NCBI GenBank assembly: GCA_964605235.1
Contig: CAZSBB010000009.1
Coordinates: 80,320 to 144,319, forward strand
Direction: 5' to 3'
From: CAZSBB01 sp964605235
Lineage (GTDB): Bacteria > Planctomycetota > Phycisphaerae > Phycisphaerales > Phycisphaeraceae
Length of the DNA: 64,000 nt
This document shows positions 9,952-19,700 of this stretch, piece after piece (positions within the stretch are counted from its first letter, which is position 1; the number at the start of each line of letters is the position of its first letter). Position numbers and translations under genes: made by a program. The notes below the pieces were generated by a model, which was not told the origin of the DNA, ran no database searches, and saw only the letters and a list, made by a program, of their open reading frames with translations.

Positions 9952-10998
9952 TCATGGGGCACTGGCCCGCAGCACCAGACGCGGGGTAATCCAAACGTTG
10001 CGTTGTTCGGGCGCCAGTACGCGCTGATCCAGCATGTCAAGCAGCTGCTGCATGACGACGCCTGCCACCTTCTCGTTCTCCTGATCGATGGAAGTAATAT
10101 CCAGTGCCGCAGCGGCGTCGCTGTTGTCGAATCCGACCACCGCAATGTCCTGCGGCACGCGCACGCCCAGGGCGGGCGCACGCCGCACGAACTCCACCGC
10201 CAGATCATCGCCGGGCATGATGATGGCGTCAGGTCTGGCCGACAGGATGGCGGTGGGCAGAATGTCCACCATCGACGCAACTTCAAAGCTTCGCGCCTGC
10301 GGCACCAGATTCACCTCGAACGCCAGTCCCGCATCGACGAGGCCGGCACGGTAACCACGCAGTTTTTCCGCCATCGGCGGCTCGCCGGAGTCGTGACAGA
10401 CCAGCATGATCCTGCGCCTCCCCGACTGCGCCAGATGCCTGACCGCCTGGCGGATCCCGTCCGCGCGGTCAAGCACCGCATTGCCGATGAGCTCCTCATC
10501 AGGAAGCTCCACCGGGATCGGACCGTGGAAGACGATGGGGCAGTGGCCGATCCGGGCCTCCAAGAGGTTGCGGGCTTCCGCCAGGGTGAACCCGATCGCA
10601 ATCAGGCCGTCCACTCCGCGGGCAGTGAAGTCCCGTCCGTACTCGCGGACGCGCTCTGGATTGGCGTGGGCGTGCCCGGTCATCAGGCGGTAACTGTGGA
10701 TGCTAGCGATCTTCTCAATGCAGTAGATGCGGTGGGCGATGACCCGGTTGAAGCCGTGGTGCTGGATGAGGCCCAGGGTTCTGCTGCTGATGCCGGAGAG
10801 TTGTCGGGCGATGGGGTTGGGGCGGAAGTCGAGCTTCCGCGCCACCTCACGGATGCGCTTGGCGGTGGCCTGTGCGACCCGGGTGTTGTGGCCGCCGGTG
10901 CCCAGCAGGACTTTGGCGGCAGTCGTGCGGCTGACGGAAGCGGCTTTGGCGACATCCCGGAGCCGGGGCGGGTTGCTTTTGGGGACTGGCGTTGCCAT
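9952..10998 (-). CDS. LacI-family transcriptional regulator
   Basis: A 348-residue regulator. The N-terminal DNA-binding domain reads RLRDVAKAASVSRTTAAKVL with the hinge-helix sequence PNPIARQLSG, and the remainder is a periplasmic-binding-like effector domain (LGLIQHHGFNRV..., VDGLIAIGF, RPDAIIMPGDDLAVE, DIAVVGFDNSDAAA). The effector is presumably a sugar derivative. I start at the ATG at 10998 (MATPVPKSNPP), which gives the normal distance to the helix-turn-helix; an ATG at 11037 is possible. The gene has its own promoter at 11176-11204 that shares 22 of 29 positions with the promoter of the pseudopilin/heparinase operon, which makes that operon a likely target. Confidence 0.92.
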   Translation of the reverse strand: MATPVPKSNPPRLRDVAKAASVSRTTAAKVLLGTGGHNTRVAQATAKRIREVARKLDFRPNPIARQLSGISSRTLGLIQHHGFNRVIAHRIYCIEKIASIHSYRLMTGHAHANPERVREYGRDFTARGVDGLIAIGFTLAEARNLLEARIGHCPIVFHGPIPVELPDEELIGNAVLDRADGIRQAVRHLAQSGRRRIMLVCHDSGEPPMAEKLRGYRAGLVDAGLAFEVNLVPQARSFEVASMVDILPTAILSARPDAIIMPGDDLAVEFVRRAPALGVRVPQDIAVVGFDNSDAAAALDITSIDQENEKVAGVVMQQLLDMLDQRVLAPEQRNVWITPRLVLRASAP

Positions 10999-11175
10999 GG
11001 GGATCCTGCGCCCTGTGTTCACGCGATGCGACGCCATGACCGCACCTCGGCCGATCCAGCCGCGCACCCGCAGCAACTGCATCGTGCAACCTGAGGAAGG
11101 CATCCGAACCGCGACATCCAGGTCGCCGCCCATGATCCGAAAACATCAGCGCTGCAGTAATCGACCAGTCTATCC

Positions 11176-11204
11176 AGTATGAAGACGACTTCGCGGGCAG
11201 TCAA
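11176..11204 (-). promoter_or_regulatory. Sigma70-type promoter of the LacI gene
   Basis: On the minus strand TTGACT (11204-11199) and CATACT (11181-11176) are separated by 17 bp. The spacer GCCCGCGAAGTCGTCTT shares 12 of 17 positions with the spacer at 7707-7723, more than the hexamers alone require, so it may also carry a regulator site. Confidence 0.65.
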
Positions 11205-11292
11205 GACCCGTCCGCAGATGGCGGCGAGCTGGCCCAACGCAACTGGTTTCGAAACGCCGCGGACCCATGTGTTCCTTTGAAGCAGCCGGGGC

Positions 11293-11421
11293 TCAGGTCG
11301 CCCGCCCAAGCGGCGGCACCAGGGCCTGATCGATGACTTCGCGGTATGCTTCAGCAAGCGCACTGAGCAGTTCGCTTCGCGTTTCTACAGGCTCCGAATC
11401 GGCGGCGTTGGCTTCATACAC
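11293..11421 (-). pseudogene. Possible C-terminal gene remnant
   Basis: A short frame starting at a GTG (11421) gives about 42 residues of normal composition (VYEANAADSEPVETRSELL and on to LGRAT). It reads like the helical C-terminus of an enzyme, but a stop codon about 27 bp further upstream closes the frame and there is no visible ribosome site. I do not recognise the family. Confidence 0.2.
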
Positions 11422-11534
11422 ATGAATTGCTTCAAGACACCCTCTCCAGCGTGACGTTCACGGGTGGTGAAAAACACACCGGCCGCCTGATCAGGACTCG
11501 TCCCCCAGATTTGACCATACCTGCCAAACGCCCC

Positions 11535-12692
11535 ATGAATACCCTTGCTAAACGCGATCGTGCCATCATTGAGCAGCGATTCGGCGACCTTTCACCCTAC
11601 CAACAGTGCCCCCCTTTCTGGACATCGGTGCCAGCCAACAGCGCCCAGTTCCTGGCGAGCCTGCGACAGGCAGAACGTGTCGTCATCGGCCAGAGCGCCG
11701 GCGGGCGCGATATTCCGGCCTTGATCTATGGTGAAAAGGAGCCGCTGCAGACCACCACCGACAATCTTGCCAGCGCCTTGGCATCCAAAGTGACGCCACC
11801 GGATGCCACCGACATCTTTCCCGCCGGATTCTACAGCTCAAGCCGACGTCATCGACCCGTGCTCGTGCTCCAGGGCGCCATTCATGGCGGTGAGGTCACC
11901 GGGACGGTCGCTTCCCTGAACCTTTGCCAGATCATTGAACACGGCGTCGACCTGCGCGGCAAACCCTGGCCGCGGATCGCCTCGCTCGCGCGCCGATCAC
12001 GCATCGTCATTATTCCCTGGCTGAACATCGACGCCGCCGCCGCCTGGCCGCTGCACACCATGTGCAATGCACCCGACGAGTTGGACAACACCTGCACCCA
12101 CGGCCTCAAATGCAGTGGGGAACGCTATCGCTATCCGGATGTCAAGTCGCTGTTTCCTATCCCACTCGACCAAACTCTTTATCTGGGTGCTTACTACAAC
12201 GACGCCGGCGTTAATCTGCAATACGATTTCACCAGCCTCCACCGCCAACCGGAGACGCAGGCCTGGATGCGCTGCTACCTGGTTGAACGGCCCGATGGGG
12301 TGGTCATCTGGCATGGCAACCACGGCTCGATGATCGGCCCGCCAGAGTACTACCTGCCCGAGGGTGTGCAGCACGAGGTGTCGCGCATGGGCGGGGCGGT
12401 GCGCTCGCGCCTGCTGCGCGAAGGTTTCGCCGTCGGTCGATTGAGTTGCGCCGGTCTGCCCGGACTGGGAAAGCCATTCATCGAACAGATGACCGCCGTT
12501 TATCACGTCAGTGGGGCAACCCCGGTGATGGTCGAGATGCCCACCGGAGGACGTTCGGCTCCCTACACCGAGGACCAATTACTCGATATCGGGCTGCTGA
12601 CCATCGAAGAACTTCTGTGCTACGCCCACGATGATGGCATGCGGCCGTACGAGTGGTGGGCGAAGGTGCGCCGGCAGTTGCAGTATGACTGA
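11535..12692 (+). CDS. M14-type zinc carboxypeptidase-like protein
   Basis: A 385-residue protein with the marks of the M14 / succinylglutamate desuccinylase-aspartoacylase fold: QGAIHGGEVTG supplies the zinc ligands His117 and Glu120, a conserved IPWLNIDAAAAWP block follows, HGNHGS probably gives the third zinc ligand, and VMVEMPTG carries the likely catalytic glutamate. It should remove a residue from a peptide or acylated amino acid. No signal peptide. I chose the ATG at 11535 (MNTLAKRDRAIIEQ) because the upstream part of the longer frame has shadow-like composition. It is monocistronic and transcribed away from the LacI gene. Confidence 0.75.
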   Translation: MNTLAKRDRAIIEQRFGDLSPYQQCPPFWTSVPANSAQFLASLRQAERVVIGQSAGGRDIPALIYGEKEPLQTTTDNLASALASKVTPPDATDIFPAGFYSSSRRHRPVLVLQGAIHGGEVTGTVASLNLCQIIEHGVDLRGKPWPRIASLARRSRIVIIPWLNIDAAAAWPLHTMCNAPDELDNTCTHGLKCSGERYRYPDVKSLFPIPLDQTLYLGAYYNDAGVNLQYDFTSLHRQPETQAWMRCYLVERPDGVVIWHGNHGSMIGPPEYYLPEGVQHEVSRMGGAVRSRLLREGFAVGRLSCAGLPGLGKPFIEQMTAVYHVSGATPVMVEMPTGGRSAPYTEDQLLDIGLLTIEELLCYAHDDGMRPYEWWAKVRRQLQYD

Positions 12693-12814
12693 AATCACGT
12701 GAGCGTTGCGCCACTCTCCCCTTCAAGTGCTGCGAAGCGTACGAGGCACAGCGCAGTTGACGCTTCGGTGGGACTCGACGTCGCCCCGGCTGCGCCCGCA
12801 GGCGTGAGCGCAGC

Positions 12815-13082
12815 GCAGGAGCCGTCCCCGTCAGCGTCCACGAAGTGCGTCAGCAGGTTAAGGCGAGTTAAGCTGTCGCACACATAATCGGTCGTGATGG
12901 CCGTGCCCGAGAGGGAGTCCGTGACCAGGTAGTCCAGATTGCCCGCCGCGTTGTGGTGGCAGGTCGTCAGCGCGGGTCAGCGTTTCATAGACCTGTCCCG
13001 CTGCTTCCCCGTTTCGACCGATCGTGTTCGCGGCGCGCGAGCGACTGCCTTCGGCCTCATTGAGGCGTTCGCCATCGGGTGA
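12815..13082 (-). pseudogene. Frameshifted RHS/YD-repeat protein remnant
   Basis: On the minus strand short in-frame stretches read as RHS-repeat sequence but fall in different frames: DGERLNEAEGSRSRA and GQVYETLTRADD (about 13076-12965), then HHNAAGNLDYLVTDSLSG and DYVCDSLTR followed by LLTHFVDADGDG (about 12960-12820). HNAAGNL and DSL-R-L-THFVDADGDG are typical of the repeats in planctomycete RHS proteins. There is no intact frame, so this is a degraded fragment, perhaps of a large polymorphic surface or toxin protein. Its 5' end overlaps the last codons of the neighbouring secreted protein gene. Confidence 0.6.
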
Positions 13083-14016
13083 ACACCTCGGCAAGGCTGC
13101 GCAGGTAGCGCTGATCATCCTTGGGCAGGCAATAGGTCACCACCCCGTCCGCCAACCCGTCGTCGGTGGCGCGCAACCCGATCTGCACCGCGGTCTTGAC
13201 ATACTCCGGCGTCGGTGCGTCGGTCGATTCCGAATGCCGCTGCGCGTATACCATCACCACCAGCGGCATGCGCCCGGGAACCCGGCCCCTGCCGGTGCGG
13301 GCATCGAGCCAAGCGCGGTAGTGCTCGATTTGGGGCCGGAGCTGGGTCGTATCCGAATGGTTCAGGTGCGGATAGAAGTACGGGAAGATCACCCCGTCGA
13401 TCGCCCCCAGTTCGACATGCCGGGCAATCGTATGCTCGTAGCCAAAGTAGCACACCGCCAGCAACCGCAGGTCGGGGGCGAGTTGTCGCGCGGCGGTCAT
13501 CATCCGCCGGCAATAGCTGGGCGTCAGGGTCTTGACGGCGCCGTTGAAGTCATCGATGCAGAGTCCCTTCACGGCGGGAAATTCCCGGGCGATCCTGGCG
13601 CACTGCACGGCCCAGCGGACATAGTCCACCCCGAACGGCTCCGGGCCGCCTTGCGCTGAGGGCGGCGTCAGGTAAAGCCACAACCCGAGCTTCGCCTGAT
13701 CAAATTCCCGCGCCAGCAGGGCGAAGTCATCCCAAGCGTGCGGGTACTTCGCTTCAGTCCAGACCAAGTGCAGATAATCGCGGGCGCCGATCCGTTTGAG
13801 TGCCTCGAGCAGACGCACAATATCGGTCCGCCCGTCGGCGGTGCGGACACCTTCATGCACAAAATCCCCGAGCAACGGCGCCAGGGGCGCCAGGACAGGT
13901 GGCGCCGACTCAATTGGACCGGCCGCATCAGGCGCTGTTTCCACCTGGCCCCAGGCGAAGTTCACCAGCGGCCAGCACAGCATCACGATGACGCAGCAGC
14001 GGACAATTGCCGGCAT
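13057..14016 (-). CDS. Secreted TIM-barrel-like protein of unknown function
   Basis: A 319-residue protein with a signal peptide (MPAIVRCCVIVMLCWPLVNFAWG). The body alternates predicted strands and helices in barrel order: HLVWTEAKYP, LGLWLYLTPP, VKGLCIDDFNGAV, RLLAVCYFGYE, IDGVIFPYFYPH, MPLVVMVYAQRH, ADGVVTYCLPKDD. The acidic pair in CIDDFNG and the aromatic ends of strands suggest a glycosidase-like fold, but I recognise no defined family. The ATG at 14016 was chosen because it opens the signal peptide; the frame continues upstream to 14232 without plausible coding sequence. It is transcribed divergently from the GntR regulator at 14543. Confidence 0.7.
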   Translation of the reverse strand: MPAIVRCCVIVMLCWPLVNFAWGQVETAPDAAGPIESAPPVLAPLAPLLGDFVHEGVRTADGRTDIVRLLEALKRIGARDYLHLVWTEAKYPHAWDDFALLAREFDQAKLGLWLYLTPPSAQGGPEPFGVDYVRWAVQCARIAREFPAVKGLCIDDFNGAVKTLTPSYCRRMMTAARQLAPDLRLLAVCYFGYEHTIARHVELGAIDGVIFPYFYPHLNHSDTTQLRPQIEHYRAWLDARTGRGRVPGRMPLVVMVYAQRHSESTDAPTPEYVKTAVQIGLRATDDGLADGVVTYCLPKDDQRYLRSLAEVFTRWRTPQ

Positions 14017-14480
14017 CTGGCGTTGCGCTCCTGGAAGCAGTCGTCGAGCGCAGATCCCCAGCAGCTTTCCATCGGCGGATGCCTGCTCCGCCACGCGGCA
14101 GATCCGCTTGCGGAACCGGCTGGCGGCACATGTCGTCAGCCGCGGCAAACCCGTTCCCCCCGCAGAATGAGTTGGACGCGGCGCCACCCGCTGCCAGATC
14201 GGGTCTCCGCGATCCCGGTTAACAATCACCATGCGCGTTCGCTCCCGTCACCACTGGTCATCATCATCGCGTCAACAGATCAGGCAGGCAATCCCCCTGG
14301 CAGCCTGGGGATGCCGTGCGCCAGGGGGTGCACAGCACGCCCCACGGGACGGATTGCTGAATCTGCTGCGGTCGACACGCGGCGACGGGTCGGCGGCGGC
14401 GATGACCGCTGCAGGCCTGACGTCCGCACCGCAGTGACGGGACGCGACCAGCCCCCTGCGCTCAGGCACAGAAAAACAGC
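14017..14480. other. Divergent intergenic region
   Basis: About 460 bp between the minus-strand secreted protein and the promoter of the GntR gene. Only high-GC shadow frames are present; I find no convincing minus-strand promoter. Confidence 0.45.
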
Positions 14481-14508
14481 TTGCGGGGCCACGACCGAGT
14501 GATATACT
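14481..14508 (+). promoter_or_regulatory. Promoter of the GntR-family regulator
   Basis: TTGCGG (14481-14486) and TATACT (14503-14508) with 16 bp spacing, followed by a marked AT-rich stretch. Transcription would begin near 14515, and the short leader contains GTGCATATCGTATGAG, a near-palindrome that could be an autoregulatory operator just before the GAGGG ribosome site. Confidence 0.6.
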
Positions 14509-14542
14509 TAATTTATTGCTGTGCATATCGTATGAGGGTTAA

Positions 14543-15712
14543 ATGAAATCATCTTCTCGTTCACAGCGTGCATCGCGGGTTCAGCGCACCGATCTGCTGG
14601 AGCGGCTGCGGGCGGAGATCGCCGACGGTCGACGGCAGCCGGAGATGCGGCTGCCCCCGCTGCGGGAGCTGGCGCGGGATTACGGGGTCAGTTATGTGAC
14701 CGCCCATCGCGCGTTGGCGCAACTGACGGATGAGGGCTTCATCCGCAATTCCCGGCAGCAGGGATTGTTCGTGGCGGATCGGCCGCCCAATCGCACGCGT
14801 TTCGCCCTGATTTTCCCGCATCGCCCGGTTTCGCATCGGCCCTGGTCGCGGTACTGGTCGGCGTTGGAGCGGGCGGCGCAGCAGTTGCAGGGCGAACTGG
14901 ATATCGAGTTTCCCATCCGCTACGACATCGAAGCCGGCTCCCACCAGACCGAGGACTTCGACAAGCTGGTGCATGAAGTTCAGACCGACCAGTTGGCGGG
15001 GTTGATTTTTGCCCACAGTCCGCACAACCTCAAAGGCACGCCGGTGCTGGATCATCCGGGTGTGCCGCGGGTGGCGTTGATGTCGGCGGCGGGGATCGCC
15101 GGGGTGCACGCGGTGGGGCACAACGCCCGGGACTGGTTCAAGCCGGCGCTGGCGCATGTGCGGGAGGCAGGCTGCCGGCGGGTGGCGGTGCTGCTGGCGG
15201 CGACGGACCACGGGCTGGGCGGGGCGGAGGGCAGTTACGAACGGCTGGCGGCGCTGGCGGAGGAGCATCAGCTCGAGTTGCGGCGATCGTGGCTGCAGTC
15301 GGTTCATCCGCACCTGCCGACCTGGACCAGTCATGTGGTGCAGGCGGTGTTTGATCCCGCCCTGCCGGCGCGTCAGCGTCCCGACGCGTTGCTGGTGCAC
15401 GATGACAACCTGGTTGCCGACGCCCAGCGGGGCTTGGTGGCCGTCGGTCTGGCTGATGGTCTGAAAGTGAAGCTGGTCGCCCACTGCAATCTGCCCAGCG
15501 CTCCCCCGCAGGTGATGCCGATGTGGCGGGTGGGGCTGGACGCCCGCGATCTGTTTGCCGCCTGCGTGCAGGTCATTCAAGCGCTGCGGCGCGGCGAATC
15601 GGCGCCGGCATTGACCCGGGTGAGCATGATTGAGGAGCCTGAGATTCGTCAACGTGAAATCACCGGCGTCGGCGCCGAAGCCTGGCGTCAGCTCCAGGCC
15701 GTGGGCGCCTGA
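14543..15712 (+). CDS. GntR-type regulator with sugar-binding-like domain
   Basis: A 389-residue regulator with an N-terminal winged helix of the GntR family (LLERLRAEIADGRRQPEMRL, then ELARDYGVSYVTAHRALAQL at about 45-65) fused to a LacI-like periplasmic-binding domain (FALIFPHRP..., LAGLIFAHSP, AGCRRVAVLLAATDHG, RPDALLVHDDNLVADAQ). This combination resembles AraR-type sugar-responsive repressors. It is preceded by a good promoter and a GAGGG ribosome site 6 bp before the ATG. It heads a plus-strand run of pseudopilin, secreted propeller proteins, a heparinase-like enzyme and dehydrogenases, and is the likely regulator of that cluster. Confidence 0.88.
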   Translation: MKSSSRSQRASRVQRTDLLERLRAEIADGRRQPEMRLPPLRELARDYGVSYVTAHRALAQLTDEGFIRNSRQQGLFVADRPPNRTRFALIFPHRPVSHRPWSRYWSALERAAQQLQGELDIEFPIRYDIEAGSHQTEDFDKLVHEVQTDQLAGLIFAHSPHNLKGTPVLDHPGVPRVALMSAAGIAGVHAVGHNARDWFKPALAHVREAGCRRVAVLLAATDHGLGGAEGSYERLAALAEEHQLELRRSWLQSVHPHLPTWTSHVVQAVFDPALPARQRPDALLVHDDNLVADAQRGLVAVGLADGLKVKLVAHCNLPSAPPQVMPMWRVGLDARDLFAACVQVIQALRRGESAPALTRVSMIEEPEIRQREITGVGAEAWRQLQAVGA

Positions 15713-15752
15713 TGCGCCATCGTCACCTTGTCCTCCTGCATGGGAGTTTCGC

Positions 15753-16673
15753 ATGATCGCTCTCGACCATCCCGCCGCTCGCAAAGGCTTCACGCTCATT
15801 GAACTGCTGGTGGTGATCAGCATCATTTCGCTGCTGATCTCCATTCTGCTGCCGGCGCTGAGCAAAGCCCGGGAGCAGGCCCAGCGGCTGCAATGCCTGA
15901 GCAATGTGCGGGGGCTGACGCTTTCGACGCTGGCGTACGTCACCGACAGTCAGGACTACATGCCGCGCGGCCGACGGCACAGCGGCACCGTCCACGGGGA
16001 CTTCAATGCCGGGCTGGATCAGCAGACCATCTACGGTCGGTACCTGACCAGCGACTCGGCGGCGATCGTCGGCGAAGGCGTGTCTTCCAACCGCATGCGC
16101 TTCAACCTGTCCCCGGTGGCGCAGTGTCCCAACCGCCCTTCTCCTTACGGCGTTGCCCACGCCACCTATGTCACCAATTTCTCCCGCAACCCCTACGCCA
16201 TGTACGGCGGGAGCGCCGAGAACCTCTGGCTGCGCATCGACAAGGTGCTCAACGCCGCCCGGCGTTTGCGCTCCAGCAACACACCCCTGCGCGATCCCGT
16301 GCCCGCCCTGTGGGCCGACCGGGTCAATCTCTTCAGCCTGAGCAACAACGGCGGCCCGGTGGAAACCAATCATGGCACAGCGGCCACCAATTTCACTACC
16401 TATGACCCCAACTATGCCCCCCAGGGCGGCAATGTCGCCAATCTCGATGGTTCCGGGCAGTGGTTCGAATGGACTGACAGCACCGATCCCGATGCGACAC
16501 GCTCTTTCATCCGCGGCGGCGCGATCACCTATGAAACCAGCGTGCCCAGCAACTCGATCTACATGGTCACCACCGGCAGCAACAACGTGGCGCTCAATTC
16601 CAGCGACAGCCCCCGGTATCCCTGGATCATCGGCATGGGCACCCGCGCCGGACGCATCAGCATCTTCGATTAA
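15753..16673 (+). CDS. Pseudopilin-like protein
   Basis: A 306-residue protein starting MIALDHPAARK, followed by GFTLIELLVVISIISLLI, the prepilin peptidase site with methylated Phe and hydrophobic helix, then LLPALSKAREQAQRLQCLSN. The globular part is long and rich in Asn, Ser and Thr. Unlike two of its relatives in this window it lacks a clear H-X9-DG ending, finishing in GMGTRAGRISIFD. GGGAG lies 8 bp before the ATG. It sits 40 bp after the GntR gene and 56 bp before the first giant secreted protein, which suggests cotranscription. Confidence 0.88.
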   Translation: MIALDHPAARKGFTLIELLVVISIISLLISILLPALSKAREQAQRLQCLSNVRGLTLSTLAYVTDSQDYMPRGRRHSGTVHGDFNAGLDQQTIYGRYLTSDSAAIVGEGVSSNRMRFNLSPVAQCPNRPSPYGVAHATYVTNFSRNPYAMYGGSAENLWLRIDKVLNAARRLRSSNTPLRDPVPALWADRVNLFSLSNNGGPVETNHGTAATNFTTYDPNYAPQGGNVANLDGSGQWFEWTDSTDPDATRSFIRGGAITYETSVPSNSIYMVTTGSNNVALNSSDSPRYPWIIGMGTRAGRISIFD

Positions 16674-16729
16674 GTAACCGCCGCGACGCCTGGGTTCTCA
16701 TACCCCCGCGCCAGGGGCCAAGGCCATCC

Positions 16730-19700
16730 ATGAACCTCCAATCGCTCTCGTCGGTCGTATGTCTGTTGCTGTTGTGTCTGCTCGCACCGCATGTGTTCGG
16801 CGATCCGGCGAACCTGCCCGCCCATCGCTATGACCGCATCACCGCGGTGCCGGTTCCTGCCGGCCGGGCGGTGACGCTCGATGGTGAACTGGGAGATTGG
16901 GATCTCTCGGGCGCAATTGAAACTTGCTATGACCCGGCGCTGGAGCCGCGTTTCACGGCGACTTTCGCTCTGATGTACGACGCGCAGGCGCTGTACCTGA
17001 GCGCCCAGGTCGTGGATGACACGCCGCTGGTCAACGCCCGTGATCCGCTGGTGGAACCGGACCTGGGCTGGTCGGGCGACTGCCTGCAACTGCGGCTGTG
17101 CAGCGATGCCACGCAAGCGCTGCCGCTGGACGGGGGCAACTACGTCGGCGGTCCCGGGGCGCTGCGCACCTCCGATCGCATCGTGCATCTGACCCTGTGG
17201 CACTACACGCCCCGGCAGGAGGCGGTGCTGCAGGTGAGCTACGGAATGGACTACCACGGGCGCACGCTGTTGCGTGGCGCGGCCGCGCCGGTGGTGTTCC
17301 GCCGGCACGCCGATGGGCAGGGCTACACGGTGGAAGCGCGCTTGTCCTGGGAAATGCTCAACGCTCAGAGCCATCCCCCGCAGGCGGGCGCGGCCGTGGC
17401 GCTGACGCTCCAGCCGCTCTGGGGCAATGCCGCGGGCACGAAGAACCTGATGCACTACTACGAAGTGCTCAGCGCGGTGGGCTTTCCCTACCAGAGCGCC
17501 GCGGTGTGGGGTCGGGCGGAGTTCTCCCCCACCGGGAACCTGCCGCGGGGCGCCGGCGCGCGGCGTCTGGCGGCGGCGCAAACGCCATTGCAACTGGCTT
17601 TGCCCTTGCCTGACGCCCAGGCGCGGCAGGTGAGCGTGGGCATCCGCGACGCCGCCGGGGATCTGGTGCGCTCGCTGCCGGTGGTCGTGGATCCGCAACT
17701 GGACGCCGACCGATTGATGCTGGCGTGGGATGGATTGGACGACGCGGGCGCTCCGTTGCCCGCGGGCGCCTACACCGCGCAGGTGCTGACCCATCGCGGA
17801 GTGACCTACGACTACGTGACCAGTCTGCACAACGCCGGCACTCCGCCGTGGAAGAACGGCGACGGCACCGGCGCGTGGGGCGGCGACCACGGCGCGCCGT
17901 GCGCTGCCGCCAGCGATGGAGAGCGGGTTTACCTCGGCTGGCAGTTCTCCGAAGCGGGCAACGCGGTCATCGCGGTTGATCCGCAGCTGCCCGCCCCGGA
18001 CCCCGGCCCCGCCCAGCACGCCCGCAAGTTGTGGGGTCAGCACAACGTGCTGGACCTGGGCATCGTGACCTGCGCCTTGGCGAGCAACGGCGTTTACGTC
18101 TTCGCCGGTCAGGACGGCAGCCCGTACAAACGCGGTCAGACGCAACTGGCGGGTGTCGTGCTGTGGGACGCCGCCACCGGCCGACCGGTCAACTTTCCCT
18201 TCGACCAGCGCGTGCTGGAACTGAGCGCCTGGAAGCCCGAGCAGTTCCCCGGCACCCCGCAGGAGTCGGAAGGCCAGCTCAACCTGGGCGACCTGGTGGT
18301 GCGCGACGAGATGCTTTACGCCAGCCTGACCCGTGACAACAAAGTCGTCGCGGTCAACTGGAAAACCGGGGAAAAAGCCGCGGAATGGCCGCTTGCCCAC
18401 CCGCGCGGCATGACCGCGGGCGCCGGCGCCAGCCTGCTGGTCATCAGCGGCGCTCAGGTGCTGCAACTGGACCTCGCCACCGGTCAGACCCGGGCAGTGG
18501 TGCAGAACCTGCTGGACCCGCGTGATGTCGTGCGCGATCCGGCGGGCCTGCTCTATGTCAGCGACGGCGGCAGCGCCAATCAGGTCAAGGTGTTCGACGC
18601 GGCGGGGAAATTGCTGCGCACCATCGGCAAAGCCGGCGGTCGGCCGGGCCTGGGCCGCTATGACCCGGCGGGCATGTACAACCCCACCAGCCTCACCCTC
18701 GACGCTCAGCGGCGTCTGTGGGTGACGGAGACGGACCACGCGCCGCGCCGCGTCAGCGTCTGGTCCAGCACCGATGGCCGACTGCTGGCGGACCTGCTGG
18801 GCCCGGGCGATTACGCGGTGATGTCCGCCGCCGATCCGCAGCGCCCGCGCTGGGTCAACACCCATCAGACGCTGTTCGAGGTGGACTACGCGACGGGCCA
18901 GTGGCAGACGCTGGCGACGTTGATTCGCCGCGACCGGTCGGGCCCGCAGTTCATGCCCGATGGCCAGGGGCGGCATCTGTCGTTCCGCCATCTGCCCCAG
19001 GGCATCTTCTTCAGCAGCGCGGGGCGCGGCATCACCAACCTCTACCGCCTGGATGAGCAGTCGCTCGCGGGCGTTCCGGTGGCGGTGCTGGGGGGCACCT
19101 GGGGCAAAGCCATCGGCAGTCTGGATCCCAGCGCGTTTCCCCAGAGCGAGCGCGCTGCGATCGAGCGCATCTGGTCCGCCGACCAGGGCCGCACCCGCGA
19201 AAAACTGGTGTGGAGCGATCTCAACGGCGACCGCTTTGTCCAACTGGCGGAACTGCAGGTGGGCGTGCCCGAACGCGGCGTGCCGAGCCTGTACTGGGGC
19301 GACTGGGTCGATGAGGCGCTCTCGATCTGGACCGTGACCATGTACAACCAGTGTCAGGTCTACCGGGTGCCGGTGGAACGCTGGATCGACGACCGCGTGC
19401 CGGTGTATCCCGCGCCGACGCAGTGGCAACCCTTGTTCAAAGCTCAGGGCACCATGGTTTCATCGGTGATGCCCAGTCATGACGGACAGAGCGTGTATCT
19501 CATCGAGGGGCAGGGCAGCGATGCGGGGCGCGGCGGAGCGGGCGGGGCGATTTCCCGTTACACCCTGGCGGGCAACCGGCAATGGGCGTACCGCCGCACC
19601 TGGACGGGCTTCGGGTTGGTGGCGCCGCTGTTCACGCCCGGCGATGTGATCGGAGCGATGAAGTTCATCGGCAGCGCCCAACTGGACAGCGGCCTGGAAA

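Noticed and set aside
16670..19429. 919-codon minus-strand open frame
   Set aside because: It is the antisense of the CBM9/propeller gene, with His/Arg-rich low-complexity sequence and no ribosome site.
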